From: Candidatus Paceibacterota bacterium
Lineage (GTDB): Bacteria; Patescibacteriota; Minisyncoccia; Phycocordibacterales; CAINVO01
Direction: 5' to 3'
Assembly (NCBI GenBank): GCA_028714275.1
Contig: JAQTMP010000030.1
Location: 1 to 9,162 of the forward strand
Length of the DNA: 9,162 bases
The translations under genes were made by a program, and so were the position numbers. Shown piece by piece: positions 1 through 4,535 of this stretch; the stretch's first letter is position 1, and every line of letters begins with the position of its first letter. The notes beneath the pieces were generated by a model. It searched no databases. It was given only the letters and a program-made list of their open reading frames with translations, and was not told the DNA's origin.

Positions 1-50
1 AAATCCGCTCGCTACGTGGGAACGGAAAATCGTCGTTTAACTATACCATT
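1..50 (+). other. Unassigned segment before the 16S exon; possible 3' end of an intron
   Basis: In 16S rRNA the block CGCCCGTC (E. coli 1400-1407) is normally preceded by a near-universal GUACACAC-type sequence. Here CGCCCGTC starts at 51, but the bases before it read TATACCATT, and nothing in 1-50 aligns with the usual helix 43/28 region. One reading is an intron ending at about 49-50. TCCGCTC at 4-10 could be the 3' strand of a group II domain V. The stretch at about 15-49 could be a domain VI with a candidate branch-point A at 43, seven bases before an AT end at 48-49. Group I is less likely because no G lies at the junction. A divergent rRNA or an assembly junction fits as well. Only 50 bases are visible, so this is inference. 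Confidence 0.3.
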
Positions 51-180
51 CGCCCGTCAACTCAAGGAAACCAGGAGTACCCGAAATTTCGCCTAGTGCG
101 GAACTACGGTAAATTTGGTAACAGGGAGTAAGTCGTAACAAGGCACGGGTAGCGGAAGCTGCTCGTGGAATAATTCAATT
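51..180 (+). rRNA. rrs: 16S rRNA, 3' end (helix 44, helix 45 and tail), partial
   Basis: The small-subunit rRNA decoding region is recognisable. CGCCCGTCA at 51-59 gives C1400 to A1408, and AAGTCGTAACAAGG at 130-143 gives A1492-A1493 to G1505. Helix 44 is coherent: ACTC 60-63 pairs with GAGT 126-129, ACCA 70-73 with TGGT 116-119, and TTTCGC 87-92 with GCGGAA 98-103 around a CTAGT loop. Helix 45 is a perfect 8-bp stem (146-153 with 158-165) capped by GGAA, whose two adenines (156-157) match the KsgA targets A1518/A1519. Oddities are C at 144 in place of the conserved U1506, a broken consensus before 51, and a tail reading ATTCAA (173-178) where E. coli has CCUCCU (1535-1540). The retained pairing argues for a functional rRNA rather than a decayed copy. 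The mature end near 180 is set by alignment to E. coli. Confidence 0.85.
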
Positions 181-330
181 TGAAATACGTTGTATATCGC
201 GCTTGCGTGATGTATGACTGACGGTGTCGATATCGCACATCTCGATCGAGTGTACGATGGATTACAAAATCCTAAAATTTGTGACTGTTGGAAAGACAAC
301 AAAAAAGAACGGAACAAAAGAAAGAATAGC
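181..330 (+). other. Structured spacer downstream of 16S rRNA, no gene seen
   Basis: No convincing coding region or known RNA was found here. Two hairpins stand out. One is a 13-bp stem (189-201 with 206-218, CTTG loop, four G-U pairs) beginning nine bases after the rRNA end. The second spans 232-258 and is built on the palindrome CTCGATCGAG at 241-250. A smaller GGATT/AATCC hairpin lies at 259-272. The many wobble pairs suggest RNA structure, perhaps stems that guide 3' processing of 16S. From about 296 to 343 the strand is purine-rich and A-rich. No 23S rRNA follows the 16S here, so the rRNA genes appear unlinked. Confidence 0.5.
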
Positions 331-428
331 AAAAAACTAAAAAGCCTCTGGCTCGTACCCACTCCGCCTGAACACTCAAGTTCTATCTGGCAGCAGGGAA
401 ACGTCGCCAGAGGCTTTTTAGTTTTTTT
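331..428 (+). terminator. Large hairpin with T-tract, probable terminator of the 16S transcript (possibly bidirectional)
   Basis: Two 22-base arms, 331-352 and 406-427, are perfect reverse complements. The outer part is A-tract against T-tract and the inner core is GCCTCTGGC/GCCAGAGGC, so the right arm ends in T5-AG-T7 like an intrinsic terminator. The left arm mirrors this for the opposite strand. The 53-base loop is not random: CGT 354-356 can pair with ACG 401-403, CCC 358-360 with GGG 396-398, GCC 366-368 with GGC 389-391, and GAAC 370-373 with GTTC 380-383 around ACTCAA. Ordinary terminators have loops of only a few bases, so a small structured RNA ending in its own terminator is an alternative. 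Confidence 0.7.
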
Positions 429-458
429 GTTGGAAAAATATAAACCCCGCAACCTTGC

Positions 459-486
459 TGGACTTTTTGGAATGACGTGATATAAT
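459..486 (+). promoter_or_regulatory. Promoter of the small membrane-protein operon
   Basis: An extended -10 element TGATATAAT lies at 478-486, with a perfect TATAAT at 481-486. A plausible -35 TGGACT sits at 459-464 with 16-base spacing. Transcription would start around 493, giving a leader of about 29 bases before the ATG at 522, which contains the GGAGG at 508-512. Confidence 0.7.
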
Positions 487-521
487 GCTACCAGAGTTAA
501 CGAAACTGGAGGAATTAAAAA

Positions 522-662
522 ATGAAAAAAATAAGGAAGCTTCTAAAAATGGAGATGTCGCGGGAAAAGGCAATCAACATCGGGTTGGGCCTATTGCTCG
601 CCACAGCCTACGGAGTGTGGCTCATTGCAGTGTTTACCCATGTCCCGGAGGTGCAGCCATGA
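522..662 (+). CDS. Small membrane protein (46 aa), first gene of a two-gene operon
   Basis: I do not recognise this protein. It starts with a lysine-rich segment (MKKIRKLLK) and has one hydrophobic helix at about residues 18-39 (INIGLGLLLATAYGVWLIAV), followed by a short tail, THVPEVQP. The positive N-terminus suggests N-in, C-out topology. Start choice: a full GGAGG at 508-512 sits nine bases before the ATG, below a strong promoter (459-486). The stop overlaps the next start as ATGA (659-662), the usual sign of translational coupling. It could be a toxin-like peptide, a small holin-like or phage protein, or a regulator of a membrane complex; nothing seen decides. Its Shine-Dalgarno site is unlike the other main genes here, which hints at a different origin. 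The signals make coding likely, though size alone would not. Confidence 0.6.
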   Translation: MKKIRKLLKMEMSREKAINIGLGLLLATAYGVWLIAVFTHVPEVQP

Positions 663-826
663 GTACGGGCTTTTGGGTACATCATAGACGGAAGGACCGC
701 AATTTCCACTTTACGCTGGTCGGACGGTCTTTGTCCGTAGCCAAGAGTGTGTGGGAACATCGCGGGTGGGTAGCCCTCGGGTTGCTCCTCGTGTCGGTTG
801 TCTACTGGCTGGATCGTTTTCACTAG
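659..826 (+). CDS. Small membrane protein (55 aa), second gene of the operon
   Basis: I do not recognise this protein. Residues 1-35 are polar and basic with several histidines and aromatics (FWVHHRRKDRNFHF at 5-18). Residues 36-51 form a hydrophobic helix (GWVALGLLLVSVVYWL), and the chain ends DRFH, so it looks like a tail-anchored single-pass protein. The start ATG at 659 overlaps the upstream stop by four bases and has its own GGAGG at 647-651 with a seven-base spacer. A strong terminator follows at 870-910. Two single-helix proteins from coupled genes often act as one membrane unit, which is inference here. An ORF in the same frame extends back to 485, but the ribosome site and overlap favour 659. 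Confidence 0.6.
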   Translation: MSTGFWVHHRRKDRNFHFTLVGRSLSVAKSVWEHRGWVALGLLLVSVVYWLDRFH

Positions 827-869
827 TTACGCCAGAAGACAAAAAATCAAGATAAAACAAAAATTTAAC

Positions 870-910
870 CAACGCTGTCGCACACCCAGGTGCCTCAGCG
901 TTGTTTTTTT
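870..910 (+). terminator. Rho-independent terminator of the small-protein operon
   Basis: CAACGCTG at 870-877 pairs perfectly with CAGCGTTG at 896-903, followed by seven T at 904-910. Inside the loop, GCAC (880-883) and GTGC (890-893) can extend the stem. It separates the operon from the tRNA, and its T-tract region overlaps the tRNA promoter. Confidence 0.88.
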
Positions 911-929
911 GTCGTTTTTTTGCTATCTT
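901..929 (+). promoter_or_regulatory. Promoter of tRNA-Ile
   Basis: An extended -10, TGCTATCTT, lies at 921-929. A -35-like TTGTTT lies at 901-906 with a 17-base spacer, inside the terminator's right arm and T-tract. Transcription would start at about 936, just before the mature tRNA at 939, so the 5' leader would be only a few bases. Confidence 0.55.
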
Positions 930-938
930 TGCTAGTAC

Positions 939-1011
939 GCGCTTGTAGCTCAGTTGGTAGAGCACATCACTGATACTGATGGGGTCCCAGGTTCGAATCC
1001 TGGCAGGCGCA
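939..1011 (+). tRNA. tRNA-Ile (anticodon GAU)
   Basis: A full cloverleaf can be drawn. The acceptor stem is GCGCTTG (939-945) with CAGGCGC (1004-1010) and one G-U pair. The D-arm is GCTC/GAGC (948-951, 960-963). The anticodon arm is CATCA/TGATG around loop CTGATAC, with anticodon GAT at 972-974. The T-arm is CCAGG/CCTGG around TTCGAAT. The discriminator is A at 1011. The next bases are CCG, so the 3' CCA is not encoded and must be added by the CCA-adding enzyme. In many bacteria tRNA-Ile(GAU) sits in the 16S-23S spacer. Here it lies about 760 bases after 16S, behind two terminators and with its own promoter. Confidence 0.95.
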
Positions 1012-1024
1012 CCGCGGAGGCCCT

Positions 1025-1051
1025 GATTGCCTGTTATGAATAGGCAGTTTT
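1025..1051 (+). terminator. Possible weak terminator after tRNA-Ile
   Basis: TGCCT (1028-1032) pairs with AGGCA (1042-1046) around a nine-base loop. G-U and A-U pairs extend the stem back to 1025, and TTTT follows at 1048-1051. The stem is short and the T-run is modest, so read-through into pyruvate kinase cannot be excluded. Confidence 0.35.
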
Positions 1052-1097
1052 GAGTCACGTTATTTTATTTAGCCTTTAATTTTAATTCACCACACAT

Positions 1098-2525
1098 ATG
1101 CATCTAGGAAAGAAAACGAAGATTATCTGTACTATTGGTCCCGCTACCGAAACCGAAGCTAAGCTTACCGAACTCCTCAAAGTGGGCATGAACGTCATGC
1201 GTCTCAACTTTTCGCACGGGGATTTTGCCGAGCACCAGGCCAGAGTAAACAATCTTCACGCGGCTGTTAAAAAGACAGGTATTCCCGCGGCTATCCTTCA
1301 GGATCTTTCTGGTCCCAAGATTCGCATTGGTGATTTTAAAACAGACACAGGACGGGTCACTCTCAAGCCAGGTCAATTTTTTACCTTGACCACTAAACAG
1401 ATCGAAGGAAATGAAAGCAAAGTCCATGTCAACTATCCTCTTTTGCCAAAAGAAGTAAAAGTCGGCGGTTTTATTTTGCTTGATGATGGAAAAAAGAAGC
1501 TCCAAATCGTGGATATCAAGGGAGATGAGGTGAAATGCAAAGTACTCGTTGGTGGGGAAACCAAGGGTCGCCGAGGAGTCAATCTCCCAGGGGCCTATCT
1601 TTCCATTAGTTCTATTACGGAAAAAGATCGCAAGGATCTAGCTTTCGGAGTTAAAAATAAAGTGGACTATATTGCCCTTTCATTTGTGCGACGGGCAGAA
1701 GATGTCATTGAGCTTCGGGCACTTTTGGATAAAGCTAAATCAAAAGCCGGCATTATCGCTAAAATAGAAACGCCTGAAGCTGTAGAGAACATCGATAAAA
1801 TTATCGAGCTTTCAGATGGTATTATGGTCGCTCGCGGGGATCTGGCTATCGAGGTGCCGGCTGAAAACGTGCCTATGATTCAAAAAATGATTATTCGCAA
1901 ATGCAATGAAGCAGCCAAGCCTGTCATTACGGCTACCCAGATGCTTGAGTCTATGATTAAAAATCCTGTGCCTACCCGAGCCGAGGTTTCCGATGTGGCC
2001 AATGCCATTCTCGATGGTACAGACGCCATTATGCTTTCCGAGGAGACAACTCTTGGTGAGCATCCTATTGAAGCCGTTCAGGTGATGACGCGTGTGTCTA
2101 CCCGAGTGGAAAACGAGCATCTTCACAAGCAACTTTTAAATGGTGATATTGCTGGCAAAGTCAAAGGGGTAGGAGAGTCAGTGACTGCTTCTGTGGCCAA
2201 GACCGCTGAACGCATCGGTGCTCGCTATATCGTCACACTTACTAATACTGGGTACAGCGCGCGCATGATTTCTCGTTATAAATCAAATCATCACATCTTG
2301 GTCTTTACTCCAAACAAAGAAACTTTCCAAAAGAGCCTTCTTTATTTTGGCTGTGATCCATTTTTAGTTCCAAAATCAAACGATTTTGTTGGCACAATAA
2401 AATCCATAAAACAGTCTATTGTCAAAAATAAACTAGCCAACAAAGGTGACAAGATTGTCGTGGCAACAGGCACGCCTTTCGGCAAAATTGGATATACCAA
2501 TATGATGCTGGTGGATGTGATCTAA
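1098..2525 (+). CDS. pyk: Pyruvate kinase
   Basis: This enzyme transfers phosphate from phosphoenolpyruvate to ADP, giving pyruvate and ATP in the last step of glycolysis in the cytoplasm. At 475 residues it has the normal bacterial length. Visible family motifs are TKIICTIGPAT (7-17), MNVMRLNFSHG (31-41, with the PEP-site Arg35), the catalytic block IIAKIETPEAVENI (219-232, with Lys222 and metal ligand Glu224), ARGDLA (245-250, metal ligand Asp248) and ITATQMLESM (277-286). The C-terminal domain is complete. At the monovalent-cation site it reads DLSGPKIRI (69-77). Leu and Lys here, in place of Thr and Glu of the muscle enzyme, mark the potassium-independent type. The leader lacks a Shine-Dalgarno site. 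The best promoter candidate, TTGAGT at 1050-1055 with TTTAAT at 1075-1080, has a 19-base spacer and is weak. Confidence 0.97.
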   Translation: MHLGKKTKIICTIGPATETEAKLTELLKVGMNVMRLNFSHGDFAEHQARVNNLHAAVKKTGIPAAILQDLSGPKIRIGDFKTDTGRVTLKPGQFFTLTTKQIEGNESKVHVNYPLLPKEVKVGGFILLDDGKKKLQIVDIKGDEVKCKVLVGGETKGRRGVNLPGAYLSISSITEKDRKDLAFGVKNKVDYIALSFVRRAEDVIELRALLDKAKSKAGIIAKIETPEAVENIDKIIELSDGIMVARGDLAIEVPAENVPMIQKMIIRKCNEAAKPVITATQMLESMIKNPVPTRAEVSDVANAILDGTDAIMLSEETTLGEHPIEAVQVMTRVSTRVENEHLHKQLLNGDIAGKVKGVGESVTASVAKTAERIGARYIVTLTNTGYSARMISRYKSNHHILVFTPNKETFQKSLLYFGCDPFLVPKSNDFVGTIKSIKQSIVKNKLANKGDKIVVATGTPFGKIGYTNMMLVDVI

Positions 2526-2537
2526 AAAATAGGCCCG

Positions 2538-2575
2538 CCAAAAATTCAGGGTATCTTTAAGATCTCTTGGTTTTT
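2538..2575 (+). terminator. Possible weak terminator after pyk
   Basis: CCAA (2538-2541) can pair with TTGG (2567-2570) before TTTTT (2571-2575). An inner near-palindrome, ATCTTTAAGAT, lies at 2553-2563. The outer stem is only four base pairs, so support is thin. Confidence 0.3.
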
Positions 2576-2589
2576 ATTTCATGGACAAG

Positions 2590-2598
2590 TGATATACT
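2590..2598 (+). promoter_or_regulatory. Extended -10 promoter of the radC-rsmI pair
   Basis: TGATATACT at 2590-2598 is an extended -10, nearly identical to the one at 478-486. Only 17 bases separate it from the ATG at 2616, so the mRNA leader would be about ten bases, too short for a normal Shine-Dalgarno site. A -35-like TTGGTT at 2567-2572 has a long 20-base spacer. Confidence 0.55.
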
Positions 2599-2615
2599 AT
2601 GTTAAATAAAAATAT

Positions 2616-3395
2616 ATGACATATATACTTAAAGACAATGATTTAATTGCCGATGCAGCTATTGCCACTAGCTTTGCCCAAGCTAATGCTCAGCAAGGAG
2701 GGTTTAAGGGTAAAATGAAACAATACATACTCAAGGTTAGGGACATGCCTGACGAAGAAAAGCCTCGGGAAAAGCTACTCGAGTCTGGCCCAGCCGGGCT
2801 TACCATCCAGGAGCTTTTAGCGGTTGTTTTGACTACGGGTACAGTCAAGGAAGAAGTGATGTCCATGTCTAGAAGGGTGGTCAAAGAATACGGCACCCAA
2901 GCATTTATTAGCCAAACAGACCCAAAAAAGCTTTCAGAAGATTTAGATATACCTATTGTCAAAGCCTGCCAGATCGTGGCTTGTGGAGAGCTCGGTCGCA
3001 GATTTTATAAAAAAAATACTGCAGGATTGGCCATTATTCGGACTCCAGAAGAAGCCTATGAATATTTAAGAGAAATGGCTACTCTGCCTAAAGAGCATTT
3101 ACGCGGCATTTATCTGGATACTCACCATCGGGTGATTCATGACGAGGTGATCTCTATCGGCACTATCAATTCCAACATCATCCACCCACGAGAAGTTTTC
3201 AAACCGGCTGTCGAATACGGTGCCGCCGCTGTCATCCTAGCTCACAATCATCCCTCTGGTATCGTCACTCCAAGCGAAGCAGATATTGAAATCACCAAGC
3301 AGCTTATAGAAGCTGGTAAGATTGTAGGGATAAATTTGCTTGATCATATTATTTTAACCAAAAACGGTTTTACTAGTGTCGAAGCGGAATATTAA
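2616..3395 (+). CDS. radC: RadC/UPF0758 family JAB-domain protein
   Basis: The order is that of the RadC family. An N-terminal helical region, MPDEEKPREKLLESGPAGLT (44-63) plus QELLAVVLTTGT, precedes a C-terminal JAB/MPN metalloprotease-like domain. Its metal motif is complete: HNHPSG at 210-215, PSEAD at 219-223, and conserved LDTHHRVIHDEVISIGTINS upstream. Despite the name, the family's role in DNA repair is not established; some members relate to competence or mobile DNA. At 259 residues it is longer than typical because residues 1-33 precede the usual N-terminus. Met34 (ATG 2715) is an alternative start with GGAGG about 13 bases upstream, but the promoter at 2590-2598 favours 2616. RsmI follows after 12 bases, suggesting one transcript. 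Confidence 0.9.
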   Translation: MTYILKDNDLIADAAIATSFAQANAQQGGFKGKMKQYILKVRDMPDEEKPREKLLESGPAGLTIQELLAVVLTTGTVKEEVMSMSRRVVKEYGTQAFISQTDPKKLSEDLDIPIVKACQIVACGELGRRFYKKNTAGLAIIRTPEEAYEYLREMATLPKEHLRGIYLDTHHRVIHDEVISIGTINSNIIHPREVFKPAVEYGAAAVILAHNHPSGIVTPSEADIEITKQLIEAGKIVGINLLDHIILTKNGFTSVEAEY

Positions 3396-3407
3396 ATATA
3401 GGTCAAA

Positions 3408-4136
3408 ATGTCTACCCTTTACATTGTCGCCACCCCGATAGGGAATCTAGAAGATATTACTTTTCGGGCGGTGCGCATTCTGGGGGAGGTGGATTTGATT
3501 TTATGTGAAGACACACGCCAGACCCGTAAACTTCTCAATCATTACAGCGTACAGACGCCAACGATGAGCTATCACAGCCAGAGCTCTCTTTCAAAGGTGG
3601 ACGTGATTATCAAAATGTTGGCGGAAGGAAAAAATCTGGCTTTGGTTTCCGATGCGGGTACGCCGACTATTTCTGACCCGGGTGTCCTGCTTGTATCCGA
3701 GGTTAAAAAGGCTTTAGGGGATAAAATTTTAGCTGGAGAAATTTCCATTATGCCTATCCCTGGTCCAAACGCCGCAATTGCTACTTTGTCCGCCAGCGGT
3801 CTCCCTAGCTCGGACTTTCTTTTCCTCGGGTTTCTGCCTCACAAAAAGGGCCGCGAAACGCTTTTTAAAGAAATCGGGGCCAGTGAGCGGACTGTCGTTT
3901 TTTATGAGTCACCCCATCGTATTATGAAGACCTTGGCTTCGCTTGGCGAGCACTGCGCCTCAGACCAGATCGTGGTCATCGGACGTGAGCTGACCAAAAT
4001 GTTTGAAGAGATAATTACCGGTTCACCAGCCGAGCTCGCAACCTATTTTGAAAGTAACCCCGATAAATGCAGAGGAGAGATGGTGGTGGCGGTAGGTAGA
4101 TTGTTGGGCAAAAAATCGCGAGCTTCAGATTTTTAA
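3408..4136 (+). CDS. rsmI: 16S rRNA (cytidine-1402-2'-O)-methyltransferase RsmI
   Basis: RsmI uses S-adenosylmethionine to methylate the 2'-OH of C1402 in the ribosomal decoding centre, tuning initiation and decoding fidelity. The tetrapyrrole-methylase fold shows its usual blocks: ATPIGNLEDIT (8-18), CEDTRQTRKLL (33-43), VSDAGTPTISDPG (80-92), PGPNAAIATLSASG (118-131), GFLPHK (141-146), FYESPHR (165-171), ELTKMFEE (194-201) and RGEMVV (222-227). At 242 residues it contains the full catalytic fold but lacks the extra C-terminal segment of the roughly 286-residue E. coli enzyme. No Shine-Dalgarno site precedes the ATG. The 12-base gap to radC suggests co-transcription. Its target base is present in this window at position 53. 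Confidence 0.96.
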   Translation: MSTLYIVATPIGNLEDITFRAVRILGEVDLILCEDTRQTRKLLNHYSVQTPTMSYHSQSSLSKVDVIIKMLAEGKNLALVSDAGTPTISDPGVLLVSEVKKALGDKILAGEISIMPIPGPNAAIATLSASGLPSSDFLFLGFLPHKKGRETLFKEIGASERTVVFYESPHRIMKTLASLGEHCASDQIVVIGRELTKMFEEIITGSPAELATYFESNPDKCRGEMVVAVGRLLGKKSRASDF

Positions 4137-4172
4137 TTTTCCGCGTCTAGGTCTGTGGTGTCTTTTTCTCAG

Positions 4173-4213
4173 TATGTAATATAAGACATAAAAAATATGC
4201 TTTATATTACATA
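4173..4213 (+). repeat. AT-rich inverted repeat between rsmI and the membrane-protein gene
   Basis: Twelve-base perfect arms, TATGTAATATAA (4173-4184) and TTATATTACATA (4202-4213), continue inward through a G-U pair (4185/4201), one mismatch (4186/4200) and CATA/TATG (4187-4190, 4196-4199), leaving an AAAAA loop. It lies 37-77 bases after rsmI and about 100 bases before the next ATG. It lacks a GC core and a T-tract, so it is not a standard terminator. A dimeric repressor site, a cruciform or an mRNA-stabilising hairpin are possible. Confidence 0.6.
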
Positions 4214-4297
4214 TCGAGAGAAACCTACCTATCAACTTTTCTAAGATATATTTCTAACATAGACTTTTGGCCTCTCTGGGTTTTGCACGAGTTTGGT

Positions 4298-4305
4298 TGT
4301 ATAAT
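4298..4305 (+). promoter_or_regulatory. -10 element of a leaderless transcript
   Basis: A perfect TATAAT at 4300-4305, preceded by TG (4298-4299), ends only six bases before the ATG at 4312. Transcription normally starts six to eight bases after this element, so the mRNA should begin at the start codon itself. No clear -35 was seen. Confidence 0.65.
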
Positions 4306-4311
4306 AGCGAT

Positions 4312-4512
4312 ATGAAAAAATTAATTACTATTATTGTGGTTGGCATCCTTTCCATTCTTGTACCCCTGCTCGGGTTTCCAGGCTCTTGGAAGACCGGCTT
4401 TGCGGTGATTGCAGGGTTGGTGATTGTTTGGGCTGCGGCCTCTCTCTATCGTCAGACAAAAAACCTTATACCCGAAAACCCATCACAGCAAAACATTACC
4501 CCAGGGGAATAG
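4312..4512 (+). CDS. Small two-helix membrane protein (66 aa)
   Basis: I do not recognise a named family. There are two hydrophobic segments, about residues 4-22 (LITIIVVGILSILVPLLGF) and 29-46 (TGFAVIAGLVIVWAAASLY), joined by a short PGSWK turn, then a polar tail of about 20 residues. With Lys-Lys at the N-terminus and Arg/Lys after helix two, a hairpin with both ends inside is likely. An in-frame TTG at 4267 would extend the chain by 15 residues, but the -10 box lies inside that extension, so the ATG at 4312 is the better start. The ATPase gene begins 23 bases downstream. Its lack of membrane segments suggests that this protein could anchor it, which is inference. Confidence 0.75.
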   Translation: MKKLITIIVVGILSILVPLLGFPGSWKTGFAVIAGLVIVWAAASLYRQTKNLIPENPSQQNITPGE

Positions 4513-4516
4513 TTTT

Positions 4517-4525
4517 TGCTATACT
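4517..4525 (+). promoter_or_regulatory. Extended -10 promoter in front of the ATPase gene
   Basis: TGCTATACT at 4517-4525 ends ten bases before the ATG at 4536, giving a leader of about four bases. It has the same TGnTATAMT form as the elements at 478 and 2590. It lies just past the upstream stop codon, so the ATPase may be transcribed alone as well as with the membrane protein. Confidence 0.55.
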
Positions 4526-4535
4526 ATATCTAAAT

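Noticed and set aside
344..414. Possible miniature 5S rRNA inside the large hairpin
   Set aside because: Short stretches such as the TGAACACTCAAGTT region and ACGTCGCCA recall 5S, but the span is about 70 bases instead of about 115, and the separate helix II-III and IV-V arms cannot be drawn.
93..452. 119-residue open frame on the - strand
   Set aside because: It lies over the 16S rRNA and the large hairpin, and its low-complexity Phe/Leu segment is just the A-rich + strand read backwards.
214..480. 88-residue open frame on the + strand after 16S
   Set aside because: It runs through the RNA hairpins and terminator arms, has no ribosome site or promoter, and its product is a lysine-rich artefact of A-tracts.
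711..1058. 115-residue - strand frame crossing the tRNA
   Set aside because: It overlaps the tRNA, the terminator and the coupled small genes; fragments that look protein-like are the reverse of the tRNA.
4267..4311. TTG start extending the two-helix membrane protein by 15 residues
   Set aside because: The extension contains the TATAAT box and adds no family-like sequence; the ATG at 4312 sits where transcription should begin.
4386..4535. 50-residue N-terminal extension of the ATPase
   Set aside because: It is the out-of-frame shadow of the upstream gene, cysteine-rich and unlike the family; the -10 element at 4517-4525 supports ATG 4536.
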